Below are positions 34,597 through 46,151 of a stretch of 64,000 nucleotides of DNA, in pieces; the first letter of the stretch is position 1; every line of letters begins with the position of its first letter. Origin of the DNA: Bisporella sp. PMI_857 (lineage: Eukaryota > Ascomycota > Leotiomycetes > Helotiales > Helotiaceae); NCBI GenBank assembly GCA_021307315.1, contig JAJSPD010000031.1:372001-436000 (forward strand), read 5' to 3'. Below the pieces are notes generated by a model that searched no databases, was not told the origin of the DNA, and worked only from the letters and a program-made list of their open reading frames with translations. Made by a program: the position numbers and the translations under genes.

Positions 34597-34957
34597 TCAT
34601 GCTGATCTTGTGTTTTCATTACGTGTAGATATTGAATATAAAATGTGAAGACTTGTTCGAGTTATTATTTGTGGAAGTAATTGTGAGACTACTAACCCCA
34701 ACGTACTGAGCTCTTCGCTATCTATACATCTATCTAGGTGCGCTAAAAGTTCCTTACACATATCAAGGATATCAGAGCATTTTAAATAGTGAACATGGGG
34801 GCTGTGTATTAGCCACTCTGTAACCCGACTAGTTCCGTTGTCCGTAATAGAACGCAACGATAGGTTGAGGTTATTAGATGTATTGTATCGCAGGCTCAGG
34901 ATGCGGAAGCTCTGAACTCATGATACCCGATAGCCCGGCCAAACTGCCCGGCCAGTT
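34597..34957. other. Intergenic between convergent genes
   Basis: Shared 3' flank of the sirtuin and aldo/keto reductase genes; no gene supported. Confidence 0.5.
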
Positions 34958-35830
34958 CTACTTGACCACTCGAGGGTCCCAACAAAGCTTCTCCTCCGAC
35001 TCTGGATGGGATATCAAATCAAGAGCAGCACAATCTTCTGGCGTCAAAACATCCACCAACTCTAATACTTGCAGATTGCTTCTCAGATGTTCTGAATTCA
35101 CAGATCTCACCAAAACATCAAAACCTTTCTTCAACGCCCATGCCAATACCAGCTGAACCTTCGTGATACTCAACCTCTCTGCCATCTCCCTGATCACACT
35201 AGGACAACTCTCACCCAAAAGCCTTCCCTCGCCAAGCAATGCATACCCTACCAGTTCCAGCTTCTGCCTCTCAAACCTCTTTCCGATCTCCATCGCATCC
35301 CTCCAATACCAAGGATGTACCTCCATCTGAACGCATGCACCATCAATCCCATACTCCGTCTCTTCCACTAACTCAGAAATATGCTGCTGCGTAAAATTCG
35401 ACACACCAATATTTCGCACCAGCCCCTCAGCTTTAGCTTCATTAAGGACGTTCCAGGCTTGTATCCGTAGTTGTTTGTGTATGGGGCTGGATGCGACCTT
35501 GCGGGAGAGCGCAGGCCAGTGGATGAGATAGAGGTCCAGGTAGGGTGTTTGCAGAGCGGACAAGGATTTAAGGAGTGAGGCACGGGGGCTTCTCATGTCA
35601 TAGGGGGACAGCTTGGACGTGAGCCAGAGGTCTGCACGGGTGATTTTGAAGGAAGAATCGTTGTATATTTCTTGGAGGGCGAGACCGATGGCTGCTTCGT
35701 TTTTATATATAGTTGCGGTGTCTATATGTCGATAGCCAGTTTTGACGGCATCTCGAACCGCCTGTTTTACGGCTTCATCCTTCAGGCGGAAGGTCCCAAG
35801 ACCTAGCGGTGGAATCTTCCCTGGTGACAT
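34958..35830 (-). CDS. Aldo/keto reductase
   Basis: Single exon, 290 aa, from the ATG at 35830. The (alpha/beta)8 family tetrad is visible: Asp37 and Tyr42 in HIDTATIYKNE, Lys73 in LTSKL and His104 in LYLIHWP. GLVRNIGVSNF and the NADP-binding end (ALKKGFDVLVRSVNSEHLRSN) follow. Length is slightly short of the typical 310-320 aa but no core element is missing. The enzyme would reduce aldehydes or ketones with NADPH in the cytosol; substrate unknown. The end ...WDPRVVK lacks an organelle signal. Confidence 0.93.
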   Translation of the reverse strand: MSPGKIPPLGLGTFRLKDEAVKQAVRDAVKTGYRHIDTATIYKNEAAIGLALQEIYNDSSFKITRADLWLTSKLSPYDMRSPRASLLKSLSALQTPYLDLYLIHWPALSRKVASSPIHKQLRIQAWNVLNEAKAEGLVRNIGVSNFTQQHISELVEETEYGIDGACVQMEVHPWYWRDAMEIGKRFERQKLELVGYALLGEGRLLGESCPSVIREMAERLSITKVQLVLAWALKKGFDVLVRSVNSEHLRSNLQVLELVDVLTPEDCAALDLISHPESEEKLCWDPRVVK

Positions 35831-36351
35831 CCTTAATTGAGCTATCCCAAATCAAGAAATATGAAAGAACTCGAAGTGGAAGCAGCCACGGAGAGTCAAG
35901 ACTGACTCGTTGATCACGTGATTGTATGTATTGAATCGGCCGGATGCTAATGCGAGCATAAGTTATGCTTCTTGCTTTATCTTGTGACGTACCAAACGAC
36001 AATACTTGGTGTGGCAGACTTTTTCACTAGTGGACAAAGTTATAAAACTCTTAGGCGTTGTGGGCTCGATAGAACTAAAGCACAACCGTCTACCTTCATA
36101 GCTAAATATTGTAGCAATTTTTACGGCTGCAGAGTACTGAGGTTTCAGCTCGAGCCCTTTCATTCAATTTGCCATGGGTGATATGACAATCGTGGGGTCG
36201 GTAATTGGCTACTCTAAAAGTCATTATCACGTGATATGCCATTTGTGGAGTTCCTACATCAGCCAGCTTCACTGTGAACAAAGTAAGCCTAACCAGTCGT
36301 AAAAAGAACACCAGTCAACTCTGCTCCATCCTCTCCAAGAAGCGCTTGTGG
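35831..36351. other. Intergenic divergent promoter region
   Basis: Lies between the divergent aldo/keto reductase and LRR genes. Two CACGTGAT/TCACGTGA-type words occur (near 35912 and 36229). No gene supported. Confidence 0.5.
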
Positions 36352-38549
36352 ATGATGCTCTTTAGGCTACCGCAGTCTGGCTGCGCCTTGCAAGTCATTC
36401 AACGCCTTGCCAAGACTATCCCGCTGTCTAAGGGCTTAGGTGAGTACCATGGTTTCCATTTATGACTCGAAAATTGAAATTTGTCCATCTTAACAAAGTA
36501 TAAAACTCCTTGTTGGTCTTTTCAGGAAATTTCGAATCTCATCAACTTTCAATCCATCTTAGACCGGAGACATCTCTCAACTCCTCATCATGGAAGTCCT
36601 CAATATACAGCCAGTTCAATTTCCATCACATACCAGTAATAGAACACTCTCAATTACACTTTCACAGTATCCCTATTATATTATATAATCAAACTGACTG
36701 GGTCAATATAGCACCAATACATGGTTCTGAGAGCATCGCGTCGTCTCTAGACAGCAACGAATCGACATTTATCCATGCATACAATGCTTATACGATCGAT
36801 CAACACCTATCCACACTTCAAGCTCTGATAGATGATGACTGCAAAGATGAGAAAGCTATTTTAGCACTACCCCGTCGCCGTAATAAATCACAGCGCCCTC
36901 TCGCTTTCCAGCTTGCTGCGAAGACTTTTCCAGAAAAGTCGGAGAAAGCTGCCATTATACAATATGAGCAATTGACAACAGCGGCCAAAGCAAGCGTTCG
37001 CCAATTACAACGAGACCGTATTCAGGCTTCTCTATACCCCAAAGATAACGGTGGTGGAAAATTACTGAAAATTCAAGGCCCCTGGCCAGGTCAAGAGGTT
37101 GATCCGGTGGATCTGAAAGGACCAAAAGCTATCCCTATGCCAGTTACAATTGGCAGTACTGCAGACTTCTCTCCTGTCTTCACTTTTCTCACCCAGAATA
37201 AAGCTTTCGATGATGCCATTGTGCCTGAGGATGGTGAATCTTCAGCGGGCAAATATGGTGTCGAATTACCGTGGAAGAGCCCTATGCTAGAGTTCGATCG
37301 TGGCATCGTCTATAAAGATGGACGTCTTGACCTTTGCAAAAAAGTTGTTGGACCCACTCATATTGGCAATCTTATGAAATCTCTTGAGTCAAATTACCAA
37401 ATCAAGCACTTTCTACTGGGCAATAATGCCATCTCTACCACAGGAGCCAAGCGGATTGCCGACTTTCTTCAGAAATATCCCGATCGGATGGAGACCTGGT
37501 ATCTTGCGGGCTGCCATATCACCCGCCATGGCCTTTCCATCCTCGTTCCACAGATGATTACGTCATCGGCAATCAACAATGTATGGTTCAAACGAAATCC
37601 ATTTGGTCCACACTCCAGCTCCTTGCTTGCGGAGCTTGTTCTGAACACATGCAATCTTCGTACTTTAGATCTCGAAACAACCGAGCTGGGAGACGAAGGG
37701 TCCTGCAAATTTATCGATCTAATCTGCGGACACCAATCCTCTTTGCGCCATCTATACTTGAATGCAAACGGCATTGGTCAGAAAGCTTGTGCAAGTCTTG
37801 GAAGATATCTGTCAGATCCAAATTGTGCTTTGGAAAGCTTGTTTCTTTCAACAAATCCTATCGGCGATGCAGGCATGCTTCTGCTGGCCCCCGGCTTGGC
37901 TAAGAACAAGACTTTGAAACGATTTACCGCAGCCTCCGCTGGACTAACCAGCAAAGGGGTGATATCTCTTGCAACCGCATTATCTGAGACGGACCACCCA
38001 TTGCACACTCTGGATCTTTCAGCTTCACAAACCACAAAAGCTCACGGACAGAAATTCAACTATCTTGATGACAGTTGTATTGCGGCCTTGAAGAGCCTAA
38101 TATCGTCCCCAAATATGCGAAGCTTGGAGCTAGGTCGTACCGTATTCACAGAAAAGGGTTTTCAGGACGTCAGATCCACTGTTGGAAATTCAGAGCTCGT
38201 TCATTTCGTCATGCACCGCGTTGAGATTTCAGGCGTCAACACTACAAATACCACCTCAACCGAGCTGTACGAAACAGTCGCTGCTCCCAAATCATGTTCT
38301 ATAGAAGTCCGGAACCAACTAGTGAAAAATCAGGCTAAATACTATCCACATATCAAGGAGTATGACGACTTCCTCAATAGCGAGGAATTGCGATTCTTGA
38401 GGAATACCTCAGACGTGAGACAGATTGACTCGATGTATCGAACCCGTGATAAGCGGTTGGGACTGCCGATGGACTCTGTGTGGGAGCCTGATGATCCTAC
38501 ATGGAAACTAATTGTTGAGGATGCTGAGAGGTGGCAGCGCGAGGTCTGA
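36352..38549 (+). CDS. Leucine-rich repeat (RNI-like) protein
   Basis: Two exons (36352-36439, 36526-38549) give 703 aa if the ATG at 36352 is used; the large exon alone has no early ATG, which is why a 5' exon is proposed. Residues 1-29 (MMLFRLPQ ... AKTIPLSKG) are basic and amphipathic, like a weak presequence. A Ser/His-rich stretch follows, then charged helices to about 250. From about 290 to 560 come RNI-type leucine-rich repeats, for example LRTLDLETTELGDEGSCKFID, LRHLYLNANGIGQKACASLG and LESLFLSTNPIGDAGMLLLA. The C-terminus is charged and ends WQREV. Such repeats bind proteins; no catalytic domain or F-box is seen. The first 100 residues are the least certain part. Confidence 0.8.
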
Positions 38550-39445
38550 AGTGTATCAATTTCTGGGTCGTAGCACTGCTAGTTGGATTGTGGTAATTGG
38601 TTTTGCGATATTGAAATAATTAGCGCATAGTGTAGTACTCCGAATGCTCTTCTCCTTGAAATCCTTCTGATACATGTAAAATCTCAAGTGAATACACCGT
38701 CCCGGAATGCCTTTCACTACCATAAATATGTTTTCTGAGCCAGGTTGTGTTGCTCGCCAATAAGTCCGCAAGAAAACGAGAGAGAAAAGTGCTTGTCATG
38801 GGGCGTAACTACATAACAAATTAAGCAGATTCATCACAGATAATCATTCAGTATATTCGTCTGCATCAGGCGATCTAATTGTTGCCGAGTGTTTCATGTT
38901 GGCTGTGATTCTTGAAGAATGCTGAGATGATGCCACTTCTACCCCCTTTACCTCGCTCAAGTGACGCTTTTACACCATTCAATTAGTGATAATAAATATA
39001 AAGTAGACAATCTCTACTATCTCATACCATCTTTAGTCTTAAGAGCCAAAAAAATATCAAATCCTAAACTATTCAAGGCATTGAAATATAAAAATTCCGA
39101 CTTTGGGATTTCGCGGACATTGAAAATATAGAATACCACCGAAGGATTAATATAAACATGCTTACTAAACTCTTTATAACTTGTACGAAATTTCTGAGGA
39201 CATTAATATGCCATGATCCTTACTAGAAAGACTTGGACATGATACATTGAATGAGCATTATATGCACTATTAAAGTATTAAGGTGTTAGAAAGATTGAAA
39301 GCCTTGGATTTCCTCCAAGAAGGCGTATCATGGAGTAGTAAATTCACACCGTCCTCAAAATTCAGATTGTCTACTAATACAGGCCTTCAACTAGTAATGC
39401 AGCAAGCTATCCATACATTTCTTCAATCCAACAGCGCCACAAAAC
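38550..39445. other. Intergenic between convergent genes
   Basis: AT-rich, no gene supported. The frame on the plus strand that crosses 39283-39585 is antisense to the next gene. Confidence 0.5.
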
Positions 39446-40979
39446 TCACGCAGATCCGAGTGGGGTATCAAACGGAAATGGAAATACGCCATCAATGTCC
39501 TCTTGATCACGTTCTTCAAAAACATTTCCCGGGATTTTTTCATCATCCGTCTCCGTCTGTCCAGAAGGCAACAGCAATGGCCTGACGCCCCAAGCGACGC
39601 GTCTAAGGACTTGAACTCTCTCGACTGTGACTGGTGGGAAATATGGCTTAGTACGTAGAGGCGCATCCAGCTTGAACATAATCAAGTTTAATCGGTCGTT
39701 CTCATCGGTGAGTCCATCGAGGGGCTCTACGACCTTCATGAATGGGTACTTGACATATGGGCAACGTGAGAGCTGCATGTGAAGTCCCTCTTGAAGTGTC
39801 CAGTCCTCCTTGTCCTCGACCGGTGTATTGCAATCTTGAATTGGAGTGGGAAATCGGTAGTGTCTTGGAATTCGGACAAGAGGGCGAATAGAACTTTGGC
39901 ACAAATGCATTAGTACCAGCCAAATATATCTGTTGGTAGCAGGAGACTTACTGCCATTCTCCTTTCTCATCAATGTGCAACAGAACTTGCTCTCCGGATT
40001 TCACGCCTCGAATTAGCACCGGGTGGTACTTTCCCTCCCACAATGGCATGACAATAATGACTTCAAGTTCGTAGCTACATAAATTAGCATTTTGGAGAAA
40101 TTAAGGTAATAGAAGAGAATTTACAGATCAGCAACTACCTGAGCCATGAAGATGTTGATCGGAACATTCTCAAAGCACGAACGATGAAGCATGGTGTTTC
40201 TTGGCCTCATCTGCTCGATCTCCTCTGAGGTGCCATACACCATGCTGTTTCGCGCAAACGCGTTATACAAATCAGTGCGTGGGCCAGGAAGCTCAGTATG
40301 GGCATAGTCTAGATACTGACGGACTTCAAGGGCTGCGACTGGCCAGCTGTTCTCGTGACCAAACCTAGAGTAGCCGTGTGCAAATGCCTTCCAGAAGCTT
40401 CGCCCAGGGGTGTGTTCTCTGAAAGCGAGTATTGCGCGTTGCTTCTTAGGCTCATCCCTAACATATTCGACGGGGTGAGTCAGAGCTGTTTCGACGCTGA
40501 GCAGGCCCCTATTCTTGGAACGCATATCAGCAGTCAGGGTGCCAGAGGCAGCCCAACTGACACCGCTTCTATATTTATAGGACAGGTAAGGCTGCTCTAA
40601 CTCGATAATATATCTTTCGATAGCAGCGAGGTTTTGGAACTCATTTTCTCGTACATCCTTGAGGGCTGAGGGAGATTAGTTGCGGAACATATGAATTGTC
40701 TATCTGCGAATATAACATACTCCTTCGGACCTCTTCAGCTCCTGCACATGTGCATTTGTCCAACTGTTGGATGATCTTTTTGAGCTCATTGCGCAATTTT
40801 GGTCCATTGATTGCTCTTTGGTCAAGGTAGAGCTTAATAGGGTAGTCATTAACCAAATCACGGAACTTTCCCACCATATCAAAATAACTGAGTCCCAGGT
40901 TCTCCATGATGTGGAATCTCTTGATGATGCCACTGTGAGTAGGACTATTAGGGCAACTGGAGGCGACAGGTGGCGCCAT
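39446..40979 (-). CDS. Unrecognised multi-exon protein, possibly OTU-like fold
   Basis: Four exons on the minus strand (40979-40721, 40665-40125, 40074-39952, 39893-39446) encode 456 aa; all joints keep frame, with branch sites ACTAAT/CTAAT and one AAG acceptor. I do not recognise the family. The N-terminal third is helical and charged. The middle contains ENSWPVAALEVRQYLDYAH and DLYNAFARNSMVYG. Next come NIFMAQVVADLYELEVIIVMPLWEGKYHP and HIDEKGEWHSIRPL, a strand-helix-strand layout ending in a His that loosely recalls the C-terminal half of OTU cysteine proteases. I cannot point to a matching catalytic Cys, so this is only a hint. The tail is acidic (TETDDEKIPG). No signal peptide or membrane helix. 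Confidence 0.65.
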
Positions 40980-43439
40980 GACGTTAGAGCGATGGTGGTA
41001 TTAGGATGTGGAGTGCCGTCGAAACGAAATTGAGGTTTGGTAAATGAAGGTGTAATAGTCGAGAAGAGCTGCAGTGTTGATATTTGGCGGCTGTTACGGT
41101 TTTATTTATTTTGAACGTGCTGCGCGTGTGACGGTGAATGATTATTGTCGACATGGCTTGAAAATTAGGTCGACTACTGTTTCTTTGTTTATGTCCTTCT
41201 CACTCGGAGTACAAGGGTGAGCCTTTGTTCAATGGCCTCAAGCATGCTCTTGAAATTTCCTCGAATACGTCCAACCGCAAAATACCACAACCTACAGTTT
41301 CATGAGTTGTTGAGCTCTGACATACAAATTCTCCTATCATTTATTAGACTTCCAAAACTCCAATTGCTCAAACTTCCACACTTCGATCTGATAAGTGCAT
41401 CCTGATTAAGTCGTGTTCAATGATTAATACCTAAATAACTTTGTTCTGAGGACTTCTTCAAGTGGGAACTACTGCAGGCGCCAAAACTTGCAGTCTCCAT
41501 GTTCGGTAGTTTAATTTTCAGTGAGTAGAATAAGGCTTCAACCAAGAAGGAAGAATATCTGCTCCATCACCTAAGATTATGTGGAGCGGCTTAGTAACAT
41601 GGAAACGCCAATTCAATGGCTGGAGCCAGGAAGTTATCTTTGCATGAAAACATGATATAATCACCTGGATATAGGGTGGCTACCAGAAAGAGCATTGGTT
41701 GGCTTAGTTGAACTAAAAGATTCATCTCGGCCACCACTGTACCTTTTGTAGCTAGACAGATTTGGTGATTGTCAATAGCTGTTAGGATCATTGGCGATGT
41801 GGTATAGTATAAGGTAGATAGAGTGGTGTGGCACGAATCAGCTCCTATTGATATGAAAACTAATCTCTACCTTTCCTCATACTGATACTCTCCGTACCCC
41901 TGGGGACCCCTTACATGCCGAAACCTAACGCCTCTACGGAACCCCCTTATTCCTCCTTAGCACGTGATATCCCAGCACCCGACCAAAAAACTGTTATTTT
42001 TTTAACCTTACAACATTTACACAATTGCGTATTGTTAAATATATAAATTAATATATATTTAGTTAGTTAATACTAACTTGTTTATATTTAATACTCGTCT
42101 ATGCCTAAAGCTACATGCGGTTATTCTGTAACACATAGATAATTCGTCGAGTCGCATTAAAGTTAAGCATATCCAAAACTAGGTTTAAGTTCCTGATTAT
42201 GCCAGCTTGGCTTAGTATCAGATATCGAAAGGCGTTTACTACTACTATCAGGTAGTCACAAACAAATTGAAAAGTTGGGCCACATGCCAGACAATTTTGT
42301 TCTGCCCGGAGACTTGCTCACTATCTTCCTCTTTTTAAAACTTTCGTCAGCCTTCCTATCCTATTTTCTCATTTTATCTCTTAAGATTATTATAAACTGA
42401 CGCTCACTTTACTCCCACCCTAAGGCTCAACTATTTAGGCAGAGATTTCCAAACATGCTAAGCACAATACAAAACGTTACCAGGAAGCTTTCGGTGCGTC
42501 ATTCACCAGTGGTGCAACTAGGTAGAAGGACCGAAGAAGTCTCGAGACTTATATAGGAGTCAAAAGGAGTGGTTGAAAAGCTGTAACGCTGCTGGAGGAG
42601 GAAAGCAGCGAGCAGTGTATCTGCTCCTGCCCAGCTCCACCTACCTACTTCGCATTTAGTCACATTGTCCCATCAAGCTAGTCAGTCAATACATGCCTTT
42701 TCCACCGCCTTGAGATTCGTCTTTCTACACAAGGCATCTTAGAAGTTACCTGCAGAAGTAGACAAGTAGCTTCGCACACTCGGGGCAGTATGATTTTGTC
42801 TACCTCAAAAATCGTCGACGACACTGAACCACCTCAGGCCTCACAAGCATATGAAATATCTAGAATGTTTAGCCGCACCACAAGGCCAGGATGCTGTATA
42901 TTTTTTTCCTTAGTTGTGAAGTTTAGAAAGCCCTACATGCAATCTTTTTCCTAAGATGGAATCGTAAATAGTCCGAGCGCGGTGCTTGCGCTTTGTCGAG
43001 TATTGTAGGTTAAGCCAGTCGAATGCTGGCATTCTCCTTATGAAAGATTTGCGTACCGGGTATTTCGATGAAGTGTCCAAAGTGGAGTACGCGATAAAAG
43101 ATCGAATGGCTATACAACGGTCCTTGATTATTCACCGAAGTACGTGTTAAAGCCACCAGTGAACTTTCTAGATGCAGTGCTAATCTTGGTGATTCTTGCA
43201 GGAACACAAACTTGAATTTTACATTATCGATCTATACAGCTTGACTCTCATTCTACCCGCCGATATATCTAACTTAGTTTTCCATTTATTTGTAGGCGTG
43301 TTGCTATTTGGAAATGTGAATACATCAGTTCAACCCGAATTTCAAATAGCTCAACAAAAATGGTATGAATTTCACTTTCCTTTGAGCTTTCTCTATACTC
43401 AAGGTGGTTGTTTTGGTGGGGTGAATATATTGTTCAGCC

Positions 43440-43461
43440 TCAGCAGCAGCAGCAGCAGCCC
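43440..43461 (+). repeat. CAG trinucleotide microsatellite
   Basis: CTCAGCAGCAGCAGCAGCAG-type run within a non-coding stretch. Confidence 0.8.
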
Positions 43462-43489
43462 CTTTTTCTGGTAAGCGAGCCCCACATTT

Positions 43490-44222
43490 GGCATTACTAC
43501 ATATTCACCTTTTAGACATAAAAGTGACAAACACTCAACAGAATTAGCCTGGGGTTGGTCCTTTGGTCAAAATCTCCGCCTCATGAGAGGTTCTGGAAAG
43601 CCTGCCACGTGCGGGGGGTAGCCTATTCAGACGGATAGGACGAGATGCCAATTACTGCTCAAGTAAGCCTACGCAACATGAGCAGTTTCCGAGGTTAATA
43701 TTGAATTTCCTAATGGAATTTTTTTGTTGTTCCGAACCTTGAGGAAATTTGCATTCAGATTCACTCACCTTCAAGCAATAATTCTGATAAACTTCACTAA
43801 GCGGCTAGGGTTCTAACTGAGTGAAGTGTAGCACTCCGCCTGTGCAGTTATTTTTATATTTCCTCAAAATTGTGTGTAAACGTAATTACCCTCCAGCCTC
43901 ACTTTCATTTTATTGTCAAATAATAATTTTGGGAAAATCAGGGGAGAACATTGAACTTATTATGACTGCTGACTTCCTTCTAAATGCTTTCGTCCTTATT
44001 AGCATTACAAATGGATGTGATGCGGTATCCAAGGGTGATGCTTTCACAGTCTCACTAGCGAAAGAGGCGTTGGAGAGGAGTACATTTTGTGTATATTCAC
44101 CTTCAACAATAAAATGAGTGAAAACAACCAGGGATTGGCCTTTGGAACAGATTTTTCGCGTCATGAGAGGTTATGTAGAACTGTGGCCAGTGAATAGTAA
44201 GAAGATGCCAAGTATTGACGGG
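43490..44222 (+). repeat. Diverged direct duplication (43490-43660 and 44083-44222)
   Basis: Both copies share ACATATTCACCTT-like starts, then TTGG(T)CCTTTGG, TC(A/G)TGAGAGGTT and GATGCCAA(T/G)TA in the same order. Substitutions and small indels separate them, with about 590 bp between matching points. Confidence 0.55.
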
Positions 44223-44353
44223 CTTGTCCACTCAATGATGGTAGTACTAAAGGTGTCTTCTCATTTTCAGAAGGTTTTTTACAGCCATGATAATCCCCAC
44301 TCATCTGCTCTCGCACTCTGTTTTCGCCTTTTCTACACTAAATATCTTGCTTC

Positions 44354-44632
44354 ATGCCGCGCATATCAGAATTATCTGACAGGGCTTCACGGCCTCTTTC
44401 TTCTCCGAAGAACTCAGAATTCCTGTCTTCAGCGTCTTCTGGCACTGATAATCCTAAAGAGAATCTCACTCAGCGACAATTACATTCTCGAGGTGATGGT
44501 ATTTCACGTAGACCTCGCAGACTAACTCCTGATTTAAATTTCAAGAATGATGTGACTGTTGCGATCTGGCACGGTCTTGCTCAGAGTTTCTCTTCTGTTC
44601 TTCCTTGGGGTCTTGATCCAGTCCGAAAATAG
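44354..44632 (+). CDS. Doubtful small frame, S/R/P-rich
   Basis: A 92-residue ATG frame (MPRISELSDRASRPLSSPKN ... DPVRK). Its low-complexity, disordered-type composition is compatible with coding but equally with chance. No homologue is recognised, and it lies next to duplicated non-coding sequence. It could be the end of an unrecognised spliced gene. Confidence 0.2.
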   Translation: MPRISELSDRASRPLSSPKNSEFLSSASSGTDNPKENLTQRQLHSRGDGISRRPRRLTPDLNFKNDVTVAIWHGLAQSFSSVLPWGLDPVRK

Positions 44633-45024
44633 GCATTCTCCATCACGCACACGATGACTCCCACATAACCCCATATTTTATATCGGTGGTTAATATAGAG
44701 TACGAACCTACGAGATCCGTTGAATTGAAATGTGGTTTTATATTTTAGAAGGAAACAAGCAATATTGTTGAAGCGGAAAGGCGCACTTTGCGTCCTAATG
44801 ATACGGAAGGACAACGACTCCTACAGAGCAAAGCATCACATATGTTGACTGAAGTTATTGTGGCAACAGGCCTTAGAAAAAGTTCATTCCACTACGGCTG
44901 CATGACGGCTTCACCCCGACAGCTATCGTGATACTAGCATCCGCTTCCTGGCAAGCTACGCTATTAATATAATATCTCCTTACACTCCCATAAGCTCCAG
45001 CATCACCAGCATAATGTCGCCAGA

Positions 45025-45379
45025 TCACTTCTTATAGACATTGCCACTAGGAGAAGCGTACGTAGAGCTTCCCTTGCCATTATTGTAATATGTAGATGAG
45101 TTACCGTTGGAGTAGTAGTACGATCCATCTGTAGTAGTATCAGCTGTCTACTCCCCTGGATCATGGCTGACCGCAGACCTACTGGAGTTGGAATAGTGGT
45201 AGGCGTTGCCAGAAGGAGTGATGCGGGTATCGTAATTATTGCCCTGGATTGAGTTATTATTTTAGTGGAGAGGAAGTGCGAGGGTGAGTTACCTGATTGT
45301 TCTGCCCGCTAGCATGGATGGTGTAGGGAGTGTAGCTGCTGCCGCTACCGCTGGATCCCGAGTTTCCTTTGGAAGACAT
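45025..45379 (-). CDS. Small G/S/Y/N-rich conserved fungal protein
   Basis: Three exons on the minus strand (45379-45293, 45243-45183, 45128-45025) encode 83 aa. Exon 1 reads MSSKGNSGSSGSGSSYTPYT, exon 2 GNNYDTRITPSGNAYHYSN, and exon 3 GSYYYSNGNSSTYYNNGKGS with a SPSGNVYKK end. The repeating YHYSN, YYYSN, TYYNN pattern is typical of a small protein family common in ascomycetes, of unknown function. Read straight through, exon 2 would hit an in-frame TAG. The GTAGGT donor at 45182 and CTACAG acceptor at 45129, with a GCTGAT branch, remove it and restore the repeat register. Introns are 49 and 54 nt. No signal peptide; probably intrinsically disordered. Confidence 0.78.
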
Positions 45380-46151
45380 GATTTTTTTTTTAATTGCTTC
45401 TTTGATGAAGGTATAGGTGCGGTTATTTCGTTCTGAAGCTGTACTTGATTTCTGGATAAGTTGTGGGTGTCTGGAGAGGGGAAGAGACTTCGAGATTGAA
45501 GAACGGTAGTTGAGGATGCTTTATATGCTATGGGGTAGGCGGGGTAAGCGTTTCCTCTTGCAACAGCCTCGTTATCTGATCTTAACTTGTTTAGGGCTTT
45601 TAAATGAGACACCTTATCTCAACAAATACACTTAGGCGAAGATTCATTACATATTAGGGATAGACCATGTTAAGCGAAAAGGCTAGCAAGGAAGCCTTGC
45701 TAGTCGAGTGATAACTATTAACAGCTGTATCTTTGTAAGTGTAAGTGCAGGAGAATGTGAACAGAACCCGCTACATGTGCTATCAAGACAGTTTCAGGTT
45801 GGTTCCTCTTGCTTCATGACAAACAAGCATCATCAAAAGTCTATGTTGAATGCATTTCTTAATTCTCTTCAATGATGAAGCGTGAAGTGTTGTTTGTTTT
45901 AGGTCATTCATGCAAATAGCTGGGCGACCGGAATGTTGATGCATATCTCAATAGCGTGGTAGAATCTTAACTGCAGGCAGTGTTTATGAGAGTGAGGGAT
46001 ATTCCATAACGTCTTTTACCGCCGTCATTGTTTTCAAGATTAAATCATAGGTCAATTGCTACGGCACTGTTACCTAGTCCGAACTCCATCGCTATGCAAC
46101 CCAGCCCGATATATGCTCAGCCACTCGCAACCTCTATAAATTTCTAGCATA
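45380..46151. other. Intergenic region
   Basis: Promoter of the small protein gene and 3' flank of the AN1 gene. A minus-strand frame continuing through 45612 is an out-of-frame shadow of exon 1. No gene supported. Confidence 0.5.

Larger units (their letters stand above)
40980..45024. other. Repeat-bearing, gene-poor region
   Basis: About 4 kb without a convincing gene. It contains an AT-rich stretch (about 41990-42120), a CAG microsatellite (near 43440-43460) and two diverged copies of a 110-170 bp segment (43490-43660 and 44083-44222). One small ATG frame (44354-44632) is listed separately. No transposase or reverse transcriptase motif was seen. Confidence 0.5.

Noticed and set aside
41591..41791. 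66-aa hydrophobic minus-strand frame
   Set aside because: No motif, no splice partners found, isolated in gene-poor DNA.
43196..43474. 92-aa plus-strand frame with hydrophobic start and Ser run
   Set aside because: No initiation ATG context, crosses a CAG microsatellite, no recognisable domain.
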